A stretch of 34,814 bases of DNA from Candidatus Zixiibacteriota bacterium (lineage in GTDB: Bacteria; Zixibacteria; MSB-5A5; UBA10806). Position 1 is the stretch's first letter; the number at the start of each line of letters is the position of its first letter. The notes beneath the pieces are model-generated. The model saw only the letters and a list, made by a program, of their open reading frames with translations. It was not told where the DNA came from and searched no databases. The position numbers and the translations under genes were made by a program. Positions 1 to 8,247 of the stretch are shown one piece after another. Where the stretch lies: positions 3,366,594 through 3,401,407 of the forward strand of contig CP070742.1 in assembly GCA_020348065.1 (NCBI GenBank). Direction: 5' to 3'.

Positions 1-84
1 GTTCAGTGCCCCATCCCGCACGGAATAAGTTGACGTCAAATATGGCAGGATAGCTTTTAAGGTAAGATTGCCCATTAACGGCGG

Positions 85-483
85 TTAGTTATCGTCCTCA
101 TCCACCAACGCGTCGAACTCTATTTCTACCCTCCATTCCGGGTCCACAAACCTGCTGACCTGCACAATAGTTGATACAGGGCGTATATCACGGAAAAATT
201 CGCCGTGCACTTCGCCCACCGTCTTCCAATCTTCAATCTGTGTCAGGAAAATGCGGGTTCTAATTACATCGGATAGTCCTGCTCCAAGTTCATTCAGGGC
301 TTTTTCCGCGATTTGGAAACATTCGCGAGCCTGTCCGGCCGGATCGCCCGCCGCCACTGTTTTTCCCATATGATCCAGCGGAGCGGTGCCGGATATAGCG
401 ATATATTGACCGGATCGTATCGCTCTTGAAATGCCGATTATCGGCTCATACGGACTTCCCGTTGATACTTTTCGGCGATTCAT
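85..483 (-). CDS. RidA family protein (YjgF/YER057c/UK114)
   Basis: About 132 residues, the usual length for RidA-family proteins, which deaminate reactive enamine/imine intermediates or act on related small molecules in the cytoplasm. The sequence shows the family pattern: an N-terminal part ending in GQYIAISGTAPLD, a central segment with AEKALNELGAGLSDVIRTRIFLT, and a C-terminal part with RPVSTIVQVSRFVDPEWRVEIEFDAL. The conserved Arg of the canonical deaminase site (in the IRTRIF stretch) is present. I chose the ATG at 483 rather than the upstream one at 522, because AGGAGG lies about 11 bases before it and the extra 13 residues are not family-like. It stands alone on the minus strand, so the substrate cannot be inferred from context. 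The family assignment is firm; the exact activity is not known. Confidence 0.9.
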   Translation of the reverse strand: MNRRKVSTGSPYEPIIGISRAIRSGQYIAISGTAPLDHMGKTVAAGDPAGQARECFQIAEKALNELGAGLSDVIRTRIFLTQIEDWKTVGEVHGEFFRDIRPVSTIVQVSRFVDPEWRVEIEFDALVDEDDN

Positions 484-854
484 CTTCAACTTATCCTCCT
501 CTGCTTTATGACGGCAAATCAAAAAAAAAATACTGTATTTTTCATATTTCAGTTATTGCAAATTCACATGGCGTAACATCTTTTTTAATCTTACGTAGAT
601 AACCGCGTAACGTTGCATGCGCTGCAGTTATATATTCGCCCTTCGTTCTTATCTTCCATCAGTTGAAACTTATGTTCGCTACTGAACACCTGATGGCCGC
701 ATTCGTACGGTATGTTATCTTTCTGTATCCTTCAACTTCATATTTTTCAGGTGGTTATCACTATCGGAATAGAATTTGCATTTAATAAAGCAATGGTGTA
801 GGATTATTTGGCCGCCGAAATTATCCTTTTGGGATTGAGGCTAAGAACCGAGAT
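484..854. other. Divergent intergenic region, no gene seen
   Basis: This AT-rich stretch separates the minus-strand RidA gene from the plus-strand permease gene, so it should carry both promoters. I see no open frame or RNA gene. The only structure noted is a 7-bp inverted repeat, CCATCAG at 656-662 and CTGATGG at 690-696, with a 27-base spacer; this is short enough to be chance. Confidence 0.5.
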
Positions 855-3209
855 ATGCTGCTTAATTACCTCAAAATCGCTTTTAGAAGCATGCAGAGAC
901 AAAAAGGCTATATCGCAATCAATATAATCGGTTTGGCCATTGGTATGACCTGCTGTATCCTGATAATGTCATGGGTGTTTGACGAATTAAGTTACGACCG
1001 CTTTCACGAAAACATCGACAATTTATATCTGGTGATAAGCGTGGATAATTATCCCAACAACGAGAAAAAGTATTTCGGGGTTACGCCGCCCTCTCTGGGC
1101 CCGGTGTTGATAAGAGAATACCCCGAGATAATAAATACCTCTAGATTCAGATGGTACGGTAAAAGCCTGATACGTTACAATGAGAATACTTTCAATGAGG
1201 ATATAGTCGCGGTCGCCGATAAATCAATTTTCAAATTATTCACATTCGATTTTTTACAGGGCGATATCGAAACCGTATTTCCCGTTCCCAACTCAGTTGT
1301 GATAACCAAGGAGATGCGGGAGAAATATTTCGGCGATGATAATGCCATCGGGAAAACCCTGCAAATTGACAATGAGCATTATTTTACTGTTTCCGCCGTA
1401 ATTGATAATCTGCCCGGCAATACTCATTTGAAATTTGATTTCCTGCTTCCCATAGAAGCGGTTACGACGCTCGGCGGCGAATTGGACAACTGGGGGAGTT
1501 TTTCATACAGAACATATGCTCTAATTCACAATAATACCTCTCCGGAGACAGTAAATAAAAAAATCGAAAGTGTTTTTCGCGAAAAAGCTAATCCTGAAAC
1601 GATTATGACGGCGGTCTTGCAGCCGGTTTCAAGACTGCATCTTCATTCAAGTCATATCAGTATGGCTCATGACGGCGATATCAGGTATGTTTACATCTTC
1701 TCGCTAATTGCCTTATTTGTTCTTCTTATCGCCTGCATCAATTTTATAAACTTAACCACGGCCCGGGCCGCCTGCCGGGCGCTGGAGGTAGGCGTCAGAA
1801 AGGTTGTTGGCGCGCGGCGCAAAGAGATCATCGCCCAGTTTTTCATCGAGACCATTCTTCTCTCTTTTATAGCCCTGGTTCTGGCCCTTCTCCTTATTGA
1901 GACCGTGCTTCCAATGTTCAACGCTTTATCGGGAAAGCAATTTACCCTTGGCAAAATCGCCTCCACGGCCGGTATCGCCGGCGTTATCGGTATTGTATTG
2001 TTAACGGGATTTATTTCGGGAAGTTACCCGGCCTTTTTCCTTTCCTCATTCAAGCCCGCGGTAGTGTTGAAGGGTTTCTTAAATGAAGGCGCCCGCGGCT
2101 CTTTTTTCCGTAAGATACTGGTTGTCGGACAGTTTGCCATCACTATCGCTTTGCTTATTTGCACTATCTTAGCCTACAAACAGCTCTCCTACATAAAAAA
2201 CAGGAACCTGGGTTTTAATAGAGAATATATAGTCAATATCCCCGCTTCTGATAAATTTAAGGACAAGTATGACGTTTTCAAACAGGATTTATTGGCGAAT
2301 CCGAACATTATAAAGGTTACGGCCGGCTCTGATCGTATTTCACATGTCAGATCATCAATTTTATTGTATGATTGGGAAAGTAAAAATTCACCAACACCCA
2401 TAGAAATATTCAGGCTATTTGTTGACGAGGATTTTTGTGCGACTTTCGATATAAAGCTAAAAGAGGGAAGATTCTTTTTGCGCGAATTTAACGATTCCTC
2501 CGCCTCCCGGGTTGTCATTAATGAGACGGCGGCGGCAGTGATGAGTCTTAATGATCCGGTGGGCAAGCGGTTCGGTGATGACGGCGAAATTATCGGAGTT
2601 ATCAAAGACTATCACTTCTCATCGTTGCATGATAGAATAGAGCCATTGGCTCTGTTCTGTTCGCCGGGGGATATGCATTTTATCAGCGTCCGAATCAATT
2701 CGCAAAACATAGATAATACTTTGAATTATATTAGAGACGTCTGGGTGGAAGTGTTGCCGGAATTTCCCTTCGAATACAGTTTTCTTGACGAAGACATCGA
2801 CAGGATGTATGCAAACGACAGACGGATAAGCGAAATATTCAACTATTTTACGACCCTCACCCTGTTCATATCCTGTCTGGGTCTTCTGGGATTATCGTCG
2901 TTTATTATATAAAACCGCAAGAAGGAGATCGGGATCCGGAAGGTCTTCGGGGCGTCGATTCCGGACGTCCTGGCTTTGATAAGTAAAGAATTTATGATCC
3001 TGGTTGTCATCGCCAACGTCATCGCCTGGCCCGCGGCATATATTATTATTTCCAAGTTTCTGGAATCATACGCGTACCGGGTCGAGATAGGATTGGAGCC
3101 GTTTCTGCTGTCAGGATTTGTCGCTTTGTTAATAGCCTTCATAACTATCAGTTACCAGGTAATAAAGTCCGCGCTGGCTAATCCCATTGACGCCATAAAG
3201 TATGAATAG
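855..3209 (+). pseudogene. FtsX/MacB-type ABC transporter permease, interrupted by in-frame TAA
   Basis: A roughly 784-codon reading frame for an ABC permease with the MacB periplasmic core domain and FtsX-type membrane segments. Visible parts: TM1 around residues 20-42 (IAINIIGLAIGMTCCILIMSWVF), a long periplasmic domain, TM segments near 280-300, 330-350 and 370-395, then a second half starting with GSFFRKILVVGQFAITIALLI. The frame stops at TAA 2910-2912, straight after SSFII. Beyond it the same frame continues without shift as NRKKEIGIRKVFGAS, the conserved cytoplasmic motif of this family, then the last two TM helices, ending NPIDAIKYE at 3209. In relatives the stop position is usually Glu or Gln, so one base change (such as GAA to TAA) explains it. 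The product would lack its last two helices. No ATPase gene is nearby; this permease type often occurs alone. A sequencing error is possible. Confidence 0.85.
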
Positions 3210-3453
3210 AAAGATAAAGCGGCCATATAAGATCGGCGCAGTCCAATTCCGGGGCGTGGCATTTTTAATAGGAGGAGCCGCACCTATCTCCCGCGGCGAT
3301 TGCCCGCCGATTAATTAGAACCCATCCCCACCCTCTCCGAATCAGCATCGTCCAATGCGACCTATGTTAAAAGAAGATGTTTTTTATACATTAATTACGT
3401 TGAATCTTAAAAAATAATCCGGATACGACATATTCCCGGTTTAACATTACCTT

Positions 3454-4824
3454 TTAATTACTCGGGGCTTCTCCTGTCCGGGGTTTTACAGATCCCTCAC
3501 TGCCATCCCTATAAACCAGCCGGAAGCCATGCACATCCCCGTTTTCGTTTCTTACAATGTTTAAACGAATATCCTCGGTGTCGTCGAACGCGAAAAGATC
3601 CACCGTTATGGGAATTAATATATAATCGGTACCGTCCAAATAACGCCAGTAAAGTTGTCCCTCTTTGATTAAGATGGCATATCGGTCGTAAGTTCCCTTG
3701 TATTTCCGCATATCATTCCCTGTCAGGATAACAGGATTCAACTGCGCTTCCGCCCGGATTAAATGCCAGTTCAGGTCGCGCCTGATATCCTCATCAGAGT
3801 TTTTCTCTACCAGGCTTTTCAGTGCTTCGATTTGCGCGATATTCAGGGCATCGCCGGCAGGTGTCTCGATATCGGGTTTGACGCCGACCTTCTCCCAGCT
3901 GGTTTTGGTGACGGGATTGATAGGCCTGGCTACGGGGATCTTCGCCCGCACCTGAAGATTGGGGAAATCGTAATACTCAGCCCAGTGGGCCGCGCCCGCA
4001 GTTGATTCACCGATAACCTTCGCCCGGCCGCGATTTTTCAGGCCGTAGGTAAAGGCCTCGGCTCCGGAGGCCGTATTTCCGCTGGTCAGGATATATAAAT
4101 CGGCGTTGATCAGTTTTTTACCGGGCACATAGGCGTATGTCCAGGATTGCTCCAGGGAATCGGATTCAGTAAAATAGAGGCTGTTAATCTGTATAGGCTC
4201 CTTGAAAAAATAGCTGGCTAATAACCTCACCATTTTTTCCTCGCCGCCGCCGTTATAACGCAGATCGATTATTATGGCATCGCAGTTTTCCAGGAAATTC
4301 ATGGCCGCAACGGCCGTCGGCCCGGCGTAAACAGGATCATCAAATCGGTCCAGTCGAAGATAACCGATATTGCCCGGCAGCCATTCCATCTTTTTAAAAT
4401 AGAAATTCTCGCGAGCCTTTTTAGCAATTTTATCCTGCGTTATTGTGTCGCCGATTGCGGGACTGAAATCATCCGGCGACATAACGGAAACCCTGATATG
4501 CAGGTCGCCCGATATTTCCCTCAGATCATTTGAGAGTTGCCTTGTCAGATGGTTCAGGTCACCGATCTCATCATAAACGCCTTTTTTGTATTTATTCCTA
4601 ATCTGTTTATTGAATTTTTTGGCCTGGTCGGGATAGAGATAATGTAATTTAAATGCACTTAGAACAGAATCAATAACCTCGGCCTTTGCAGAATCGTCCA
4701 TATCAGGATCCTGATTTTGCGCTGTCTGCCCGTAAAGAGGCAAGTATGTCATTAATAACAGGATGCTTATGAACGCCGAGATTGTCGAGACTCGATACCG
4801 ATTAAAATAATTCAGCCAATTCAT
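3454..4824 (-). CDS. Exported S41 family peptidase (C-terminal processing peptidase type)
   Basis: 456 residues. An N-terminal hydrophobic segment (about 12-32) is a signal peptide or anchor, so the enzyme should act outside the inner membrane. The S41 fold is shown by IIIDLRYNGGG (about 184-194), a substrate-binding strand, and LTSGNTASGAEAF (246-258), which holds the likely catalytic Ser253; GESTAGAAH follows at 272-280. The family cleaves proteins near their C-terminus or degrades peptides. No PDZ domain is evident, as in the IRBP/tricorn-like branch. The C-terminal 90 residues (from about MRKYKGTYDR) resemble a small beta-rich add-on domain found on exported enzymes. The ATG is preceded by GAGGAGG at 7 bases. 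It sits 37 bases downstream of a MarR-type regulator on the same strand, so the two are probably co-transcribed. Its substrate is unknown. Confidence 0.9.
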   Translation of the reverse strand: MNWLNYFNRYRVSTISAFISILLLMTYLPLYGQTAQNQDPDMDDSAKAEVIDSVLSAFKLHYLYPDQAKKFNKQIRNKYKKGVYDEIGDLNHLTRQLSNDLREISGDLHIRVSVMSPDDFSPAIGDTITQDKIAKKARENFYFKKMEWLPGNIGYLRLDRFDDPVYAGPTAVAAMNFLENCDAIIIDLRYNGGGEEKMVRLLASYFFKEPIQINSLYFTESDSLEQSWTYAYVPGKKLINADLYILTSGNTASGAEAFTYGLKNRGRAKVIGESTAGAAHWAEYYDFPNLQVRAKIPVARPINPVTKTSWEKVGVKPDIETPAGDALNIAQIEALKSLVEKNSDEDIRRDLNWHLIRAEAQLNPVILTGNDMRKYKGTYDRYAILIKEGQLYWRYLDGTDYILIPITVDLFAFDDTEDIRLNIVRNENGDVHGFRLVYRDGSEGSVKPRTGEAPSN

Positions 4825-4861
4825 TTTTTCCTCCTCAATGAATTTAGTTTTCCCATGGTTA

Positions 4862-5353
4862 CTATTTACTCAACCTCGCGATAATACGATCGTACATAGA
4901 ACGTCGGTCCAGGGCCTGTTCCAATTTTCTGATAGACTCCAGGAAGTTATTTCCGGATTCACCGCATATTTCATCGCCGGCCTGTTTAAAGGCCTCCCAG
5001 ATAGGCTCCAGCCTGGCGATGGTTTTTTCTCCTTTTCTGGTCAGGAATAGATGGCGGCGTCGCCTATCCTCCCGGCTTTTCTGTGATCCCACAAATCCTT
5101 TCCTAATCATTTCATCGGTCACCTCTATTACCGATGGGTGTGCCATGCCCAACGCGTTTGCTATTTCCGTCAATGTCAACGGCGAACGGCTGGCCAGAAT
5201 ATGGAAGATGGGAAACCAGCTGATGGCGAAATCGATTTTCTGAGATCGATAGACCTTTTCACCCTCGCCAAGCAGCCGGTTTAATAGACGTCTCAGACGG
5301 CTTGCCAGCGCGAGAGTTCCAATTTGATCGAAATAATCCGATTCGGATTCCTT
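4862..5353 (-). CDS. MarR family transcriptional regulator with no recognisable start codon
   Basis: The winged-helix core is clear: LTLTEIANALGMAHPSVIEVTDEMI, then SREDRRRRHLFLTRKGE for the wing. The N-terminal dimerisation helix, YFDQIGTLALASRLRRLL and SWFPIFHILASR, is also encoded in the same frame upstream, giving about 163 residues, a normal MarR length. The frame is bounded by TGA at 5354-5356. Between that stop and the wing region there is no ATG, GTG or TTG: the first is a TTG at 5177-5179, which would delete the whole dimerisation helix. ATT at 5321-5323 and a CTG a few codons later are the only near-start codons. Either initiation is non-standard, the start codon was mutated (AAG follows the stop), or the sequence has an error. 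It lies directly upstream of the S41 peptidase and has a palindrome 28 bases beyond its 5' end. Confidence 0.75.
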   Translation of the reverse strand, partial: KESESDYFDQIGTLALASRLRRLLNRLLGEGEKVYRSQKIDFAISWFPIFHILASRSPLTLTEIANALGMAHPSVIEVTDEMIRKGFVGSQKSREDRRRRHLFLTRKGEKTIARLEPIWEAFKQAGDEICGESGNNFLESIRKLEQALDRRSMYDRIIARLSK

Positions 5354-5380
5354 TCAAATAACAAAACGTTCTGTTGAATA

Positions 5381-5398
5381 TACGTAGGAACCTACATA
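5381..5398. promoter_or_regulatory. Palindromic operator candidate upstream of the MarR gene
   Basis: TACGTAGG, AA, CCTACATA: two 8-base arms complementary at 7 of 8 positions with a 2-base centre. Size and position fit a MarR-family dimer site just upstream of its own gene, which would place the regulator and the S41 peptidase under autoregulation. Binding by this protein is inferred. Confidence 0.5.
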
Positions 5399-5629
5399 AT
5401 GTTTCAGAAAATATTTGATTTGCTTTATGCGGAATCTCGTCAATCAGGAAAAGCGTGAGAAAAATCCGACATGTTATTTTTTAATTGTTGCGGCTAAGGC
5501 GCTTTATAATAAGGTTTTATATTATATGGATCGCTCGACAGGATTATAATCCGAAGCTCAACGGTTCATGGAGGATTTATTTGGCATTATCAACATTTAT
5601 ACTTTCACATTTAGATATGGGCTTTTTGT

Positions 5630-6850
5630 TTATTCGCTATCATCCTGCGGCAATCTTTTTTTCGCCCACGAAGAGATCCAATTTTGGGCCAATCTGACCC
5701 GTTGCCGATCTTCGCGCATCAAGCATTTTGCCACGCCGGACCTCTTCTCCTCAAATGCGAGAATCTGGTCATAGATGCAGGAATTGCAGGAAACGCAGGC
5801 GGTACCATTTTTGCCTCGCCCCTCCAGCCACCGCCGGGGAAGGTCCGGTTCGCATATCAGCGGACGGCATAAAGATACAAAATCCACCGTTCCCTGACCC
5901 AATATCTCTTCCAGCAACTCAACGTTTCTGTTACCGCCCACGAGTATCAAGGGAATTTCAAGCTTCAGGCCCTCGACGTACTTGAGGAAATAGCTTTGCT
6001 TCTCGGGCCGCGCAAGACGAGTTTGGGATTCCGGAGGATATATCGGCCGGAATCCGAGTTCTTGCTCCGATCTCACCAGGCAATCCCGCATGCCTCCGCT
6101 GACCTCGATGGAGTCAATTCCGGTTTTTTCTATCTCCCTGGCGAGTTCGGGAAAGTTGTTTATGTCAATTCCGCCCTCCAGGTAATCGGTGCAGTTAAGC
6201 TTAATCAGGATAGGAAAGTCGCTGACCCGGTGTCTCGCACCCGAGACTATTTCTCCGATTAATCTGGCCCTGTTCTCCATGGATCCGCCGTATTCGTCGG
6301 TGCGGCGATTTGTATACGGCGACAGGAATTGGCATAACAAGCTACCGTGGGCCGCGTGAAATTGTATGCCGTCAAAACCGTCATGCTTCGCTCCTTCTAT
6401 GGCGACGATAAATCGTCTTACTAATGTCCTAATCTGTCCGCGAGACATCGTCTTAGGAGGCTTTCTGGCAAACACCGACTTTACTCCCGAGGGGCTCAGA
6501 TCCCGATAATCACCGCTTAGCTGTGCTATTATTTTGCAGCTCGGGGCTGTCTGGCGAACCGCGGCTATCAGGCGATCATAACCGTCGATCCTGACATCGT
6601 CATAGGAGAATTCGTCAAAACCACCGCAATCCTCATCCCGCGAGCCTCTTGGGACAACAGAGAAATCCCCGGTTATTATCATACCCACACCACCGGCGGC
6701 TACCTGCCTGTAAAGGGCCACGGTTTCGTCATTCATTTTCCGCTCGCTCAGGATAGACGGGTCCCACGTCGCTGAACGGACAATCCGGTTTGTAATGGCG
6801 AGTTTGCCGATCTTTCCCGGGGAAAAGATCCTGTAACTGTCTCGTCTTAT
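5630..6850 (-). CDS. NADH:flavin oxidoreductase of the old yellow enzyme family, apparent ATA start
   Basis: An FMN-dependent TIM-barrel ene-reductase, about 406 residues if read from 6850. Family signatures: FSPGKIGKLAITNRIVRSATW at the N-terminus, YRQVAAGGVGMIITGD, the substrate-site FDGIQFHAAHGSLLCQFLSP with RTDEYGGSMENRARL, LILVGGNR, and FVSLCRPLICEPDLPRRW. Near the C-terminus, CVSCNSC is a cysteine cluster seen in one branch of the family. The first ATG (6736) would remove the first barrel strand and the FMN-contacting segment. The upstream frame carries these but has no ATG, GTG or TTG before the TAA at 6863-6865. AGGAG lies 6 bases before an in-frame ATA at 6848-6850, exactly where the start should be. 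So the start is either a true ATA, a mutated ATG, or a sequence error. The flavin reductase gene lies 74 bases upstream on the same strand. The physiological substrate is unknown. Confidence 0.85.
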   Translation of the reverse strand: MRRDSYRIFSPGKIGKLAITNRIVRSATWDPSILSERKMNDETVALYRQVAAGGVGMIITGDFSVVPRGSRDEDCGGFDEFSYDDVRIDGYDRLIAAVRQTAPSCKIIAQLSGDYRDLSPSGVKSVFARKPPKTMSRGQIRTLVRRFIVAIEGAKHDGFDGIQFHAAHGSLLCQFLSPYTNRRTDEYGGSMENRARLIGEIVSGARHRVSDFPILIKLNCTDYLEGGIDINNFPELAREIEKTGIDSIEVSGGMRDCLVRSEQELGFRPIYPPESQTRLARPEKQSYFLKYVEGLKLEIPLILVGGNRNVELLEEILGQGTVDFVSLCRPLICEPDLPRRWLEGRGKNGTACVSCNSCIYDQILAFEEKRSGVAKCLMREDRQRVRLAQNWISSWAKKRLPQDDSE

Positions 6851-6924
6851 ATTAAACTCCTCTTATATACAAAATCGGACATCGTTCGATTGCTGCTTTT
6901 CATTTACAGCAAATTTATTTTCTC

Positions 6925-7461
6925 TCATTTAATTTCGAGACGATCCCCGAGCCGGTAGTAGTTGAAATCGCCGCCGGTGGCCCAGATAATCGGATGTACT
7001 TTTCTGAAATCGAGTTTATCTTCGGTCAAACATGACGGATCGGCGTAAGATTTCACCACCCGTCCGATTATACCATCATTAAGGTCGTAATCGAGGATTT
7101 CCGTTACCTCGCATTCAATATTAATGGGGCATTCGGAAATCATGGGAGCGGTTTCGAGTTCGCCGTAAAAGTTATCGAATAGCGTGCTCTTATCGATATC
7201 CCGTCCTGATTTGCTGCCGCATATATTGGTTTTTTCAAGAAGCTCCTCGGAGGGGATATTAACGCTGAAGGTCTTGTTCTCATGGATGCCGATACGGGTA
7301 TAGCGCTTTTTGTACAGGCTGAAGAAAATATGCTTTCCGAAATTGAATGGAGTCATATAACCTATTACAAGGTAATTCGGTTTGTCGTTAACCATCGCCC
7401 CGACTAAAACCACCGGCAAGGGACTGAGAAGATTTTCCTCAAATTCCGTTTTATTGATCAT
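6925..7461 (-). CDS. Flavin reductase-like FMN-binding protein
   Basis: About 178 residues with the split-barrel fold of the flavin reductase family. Seen: SPLPVVLVGAMVNDKPNYLVIGYMTPFNF near the start, FFSLYKKRYTRIGIHENKTFSVNIPSEELLEKT in the middle, then CPINIECEVTEILDY and GRVVKSYAD. Relatives bind FMN and either reduce free flavin with NAD(P)H or act as small flavoproteins in electron transfer. The ATG at 7461 is preferred over the TTG at 7473 because GAGG lies 6 bases upstream of it. The gene is followed by the old-yellow-enzyme gene on the same strand, so the pair may form a flavin redox operon. A perfect 20-bp palindrome lies 23 bases upstream of the start. Confidence 0.85.
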   Translation of the reverse strand: MINKTEFEENLLSPLPVVLVGAMVNDKPNYLVIGYMTPFNFGKHIFFSLYKKRYTRIGIHENKTFSVNIPSEELLEKTNICGSKSGRDIDKSTLFDNFYGELETAPMISECPINIECEVTEILDYDLNDGIIGRVVKSYADPSCLTEDKLDFRKVHPIIWATGGDFNYYRLGDRLEIK

Positions 7462-7484
7462 TTTTCGCCTCAATTTAATATAGA

Positions 7485-7504
7485 TATATACATATATGTA
7501 TATA
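7485..7504. promoter_or_regulatory. Perfect 20-bp palindrome upstream of the flavin reductase gene
   Basis: The left arm TATATACATA is followed directly by its exact reverse complement TATGTATATA. It lies 23 bases before the start codon and beyond the ribosome-binding site, a typical repressor position. The cognate regulator is unknown; core ACAT/ATGT half-sites like these occur in operators of several winged-helix families. Confidence 0.5.
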
Positions 7505-7554
7505 CGACTAAATGCGGTTTTGTTGCGTTTAATTATTCCGGACTAAACGAAATA

Positions 7555-8205
7555 TCAAGTCGATTCCGGATTTGGCGCCTCCGCCCGGGATTTGATACCG
7601 AGCAGGCATTTACGCATTGGCAAGATCTCGAATATATCGATTACAGCCCGGCCGATAACGGCCTGAAAAGAATCGATTTTAAACTTTTGCCGCAGTCGCG
7701 ATACCAGGCGGGTCCGTCCACCGCCGGCCTCATATAATCCCCAGGACCAAGTAGCTCCTCGCCACGGTCCGCCGGTAAACGCCCAGAGCATCGATTTGTT
7801 CGGTTCCATCGCGACCACCTCCAGGAATACCAGCGTATCGCCGACTTTTACATTTTGAAGTTCCGGGATGATACGCTCGGCGCTGGGGATGCCGGCATTG
7901 TCCAGATTATCGTAGGAATAGAATCCTGCCCTTTTATATCCCATCTGCACAATCCAGGGCCAGATCTCTTCCGGGGCTGCGTCTATCTCCACCGCCCGGG
8001 TGGCGTTAAAGGAGGGGTCTTCAACCAACTCGTCGCCCGGCATATAACGGATTACTTCCTCCTCGGTGGCGCCCCAGGTCATCTGCCAATTACGTAGCCA
8101 AACCAAGTAAAGAATTATGAATGCCACTGCAAATATCGCCCACGACGCTATTACACATTTTAATAGAATGAATATTATTTTTAGAACAGGATGGCGTTTA
8201 AACAT
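7555..8205 (-). CDS. Membrane-anchored SRPBCC (START/Bet v 1-like) family protein
   Basis: 216 residues. An N-terminal membrane helix (about 9-36, rich in I, L, V, A and F) is followed by a soluble domain of the SRPBCC type, a helix-grip fold that binds hydrophobic ligands. Supporting motifs are NATRAVEIDAAPEEIWPWIVQMG, the usual first strand and helix of polyketide-cyclase-like members, then VKVGDTLVFLEVVAMEPNKSMLWAF and a late SWGLYEAGGGRTRLVSRLR strand pair. The start has AGGAG about 10 bases upstream. It lies 42 bases downstream of the SUMF1-like gene on the same strand and is probably co-transcribed with it. No ligand or reaction can be assigned. Confidence 0.8.
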   Translation of the reverse strand: MFKRHPVLKIIFILLKCVIASWAIFAVAFIILYLVWLRNWQMTWGATEEEVIRYMPGDELVEDPSFNATRAVEIDAAPEEIWPWIVQMGYKRAGFYSYDNLDNAGIPSAERIIPELQNVKVGDTLVFLEVVAMEPNKSMLWAFTGGPWRGATWSWGLYEAGGGRTRLVSRLRQKFKIDSFQAVIGRAVIDIFEILPMRKCLLGIKSRAEAPNPEST

Positions 8206-8247
8206 AAGACTGTTCTCCTGTTTGCGAGGGTGAGAAAACTCACCCTC

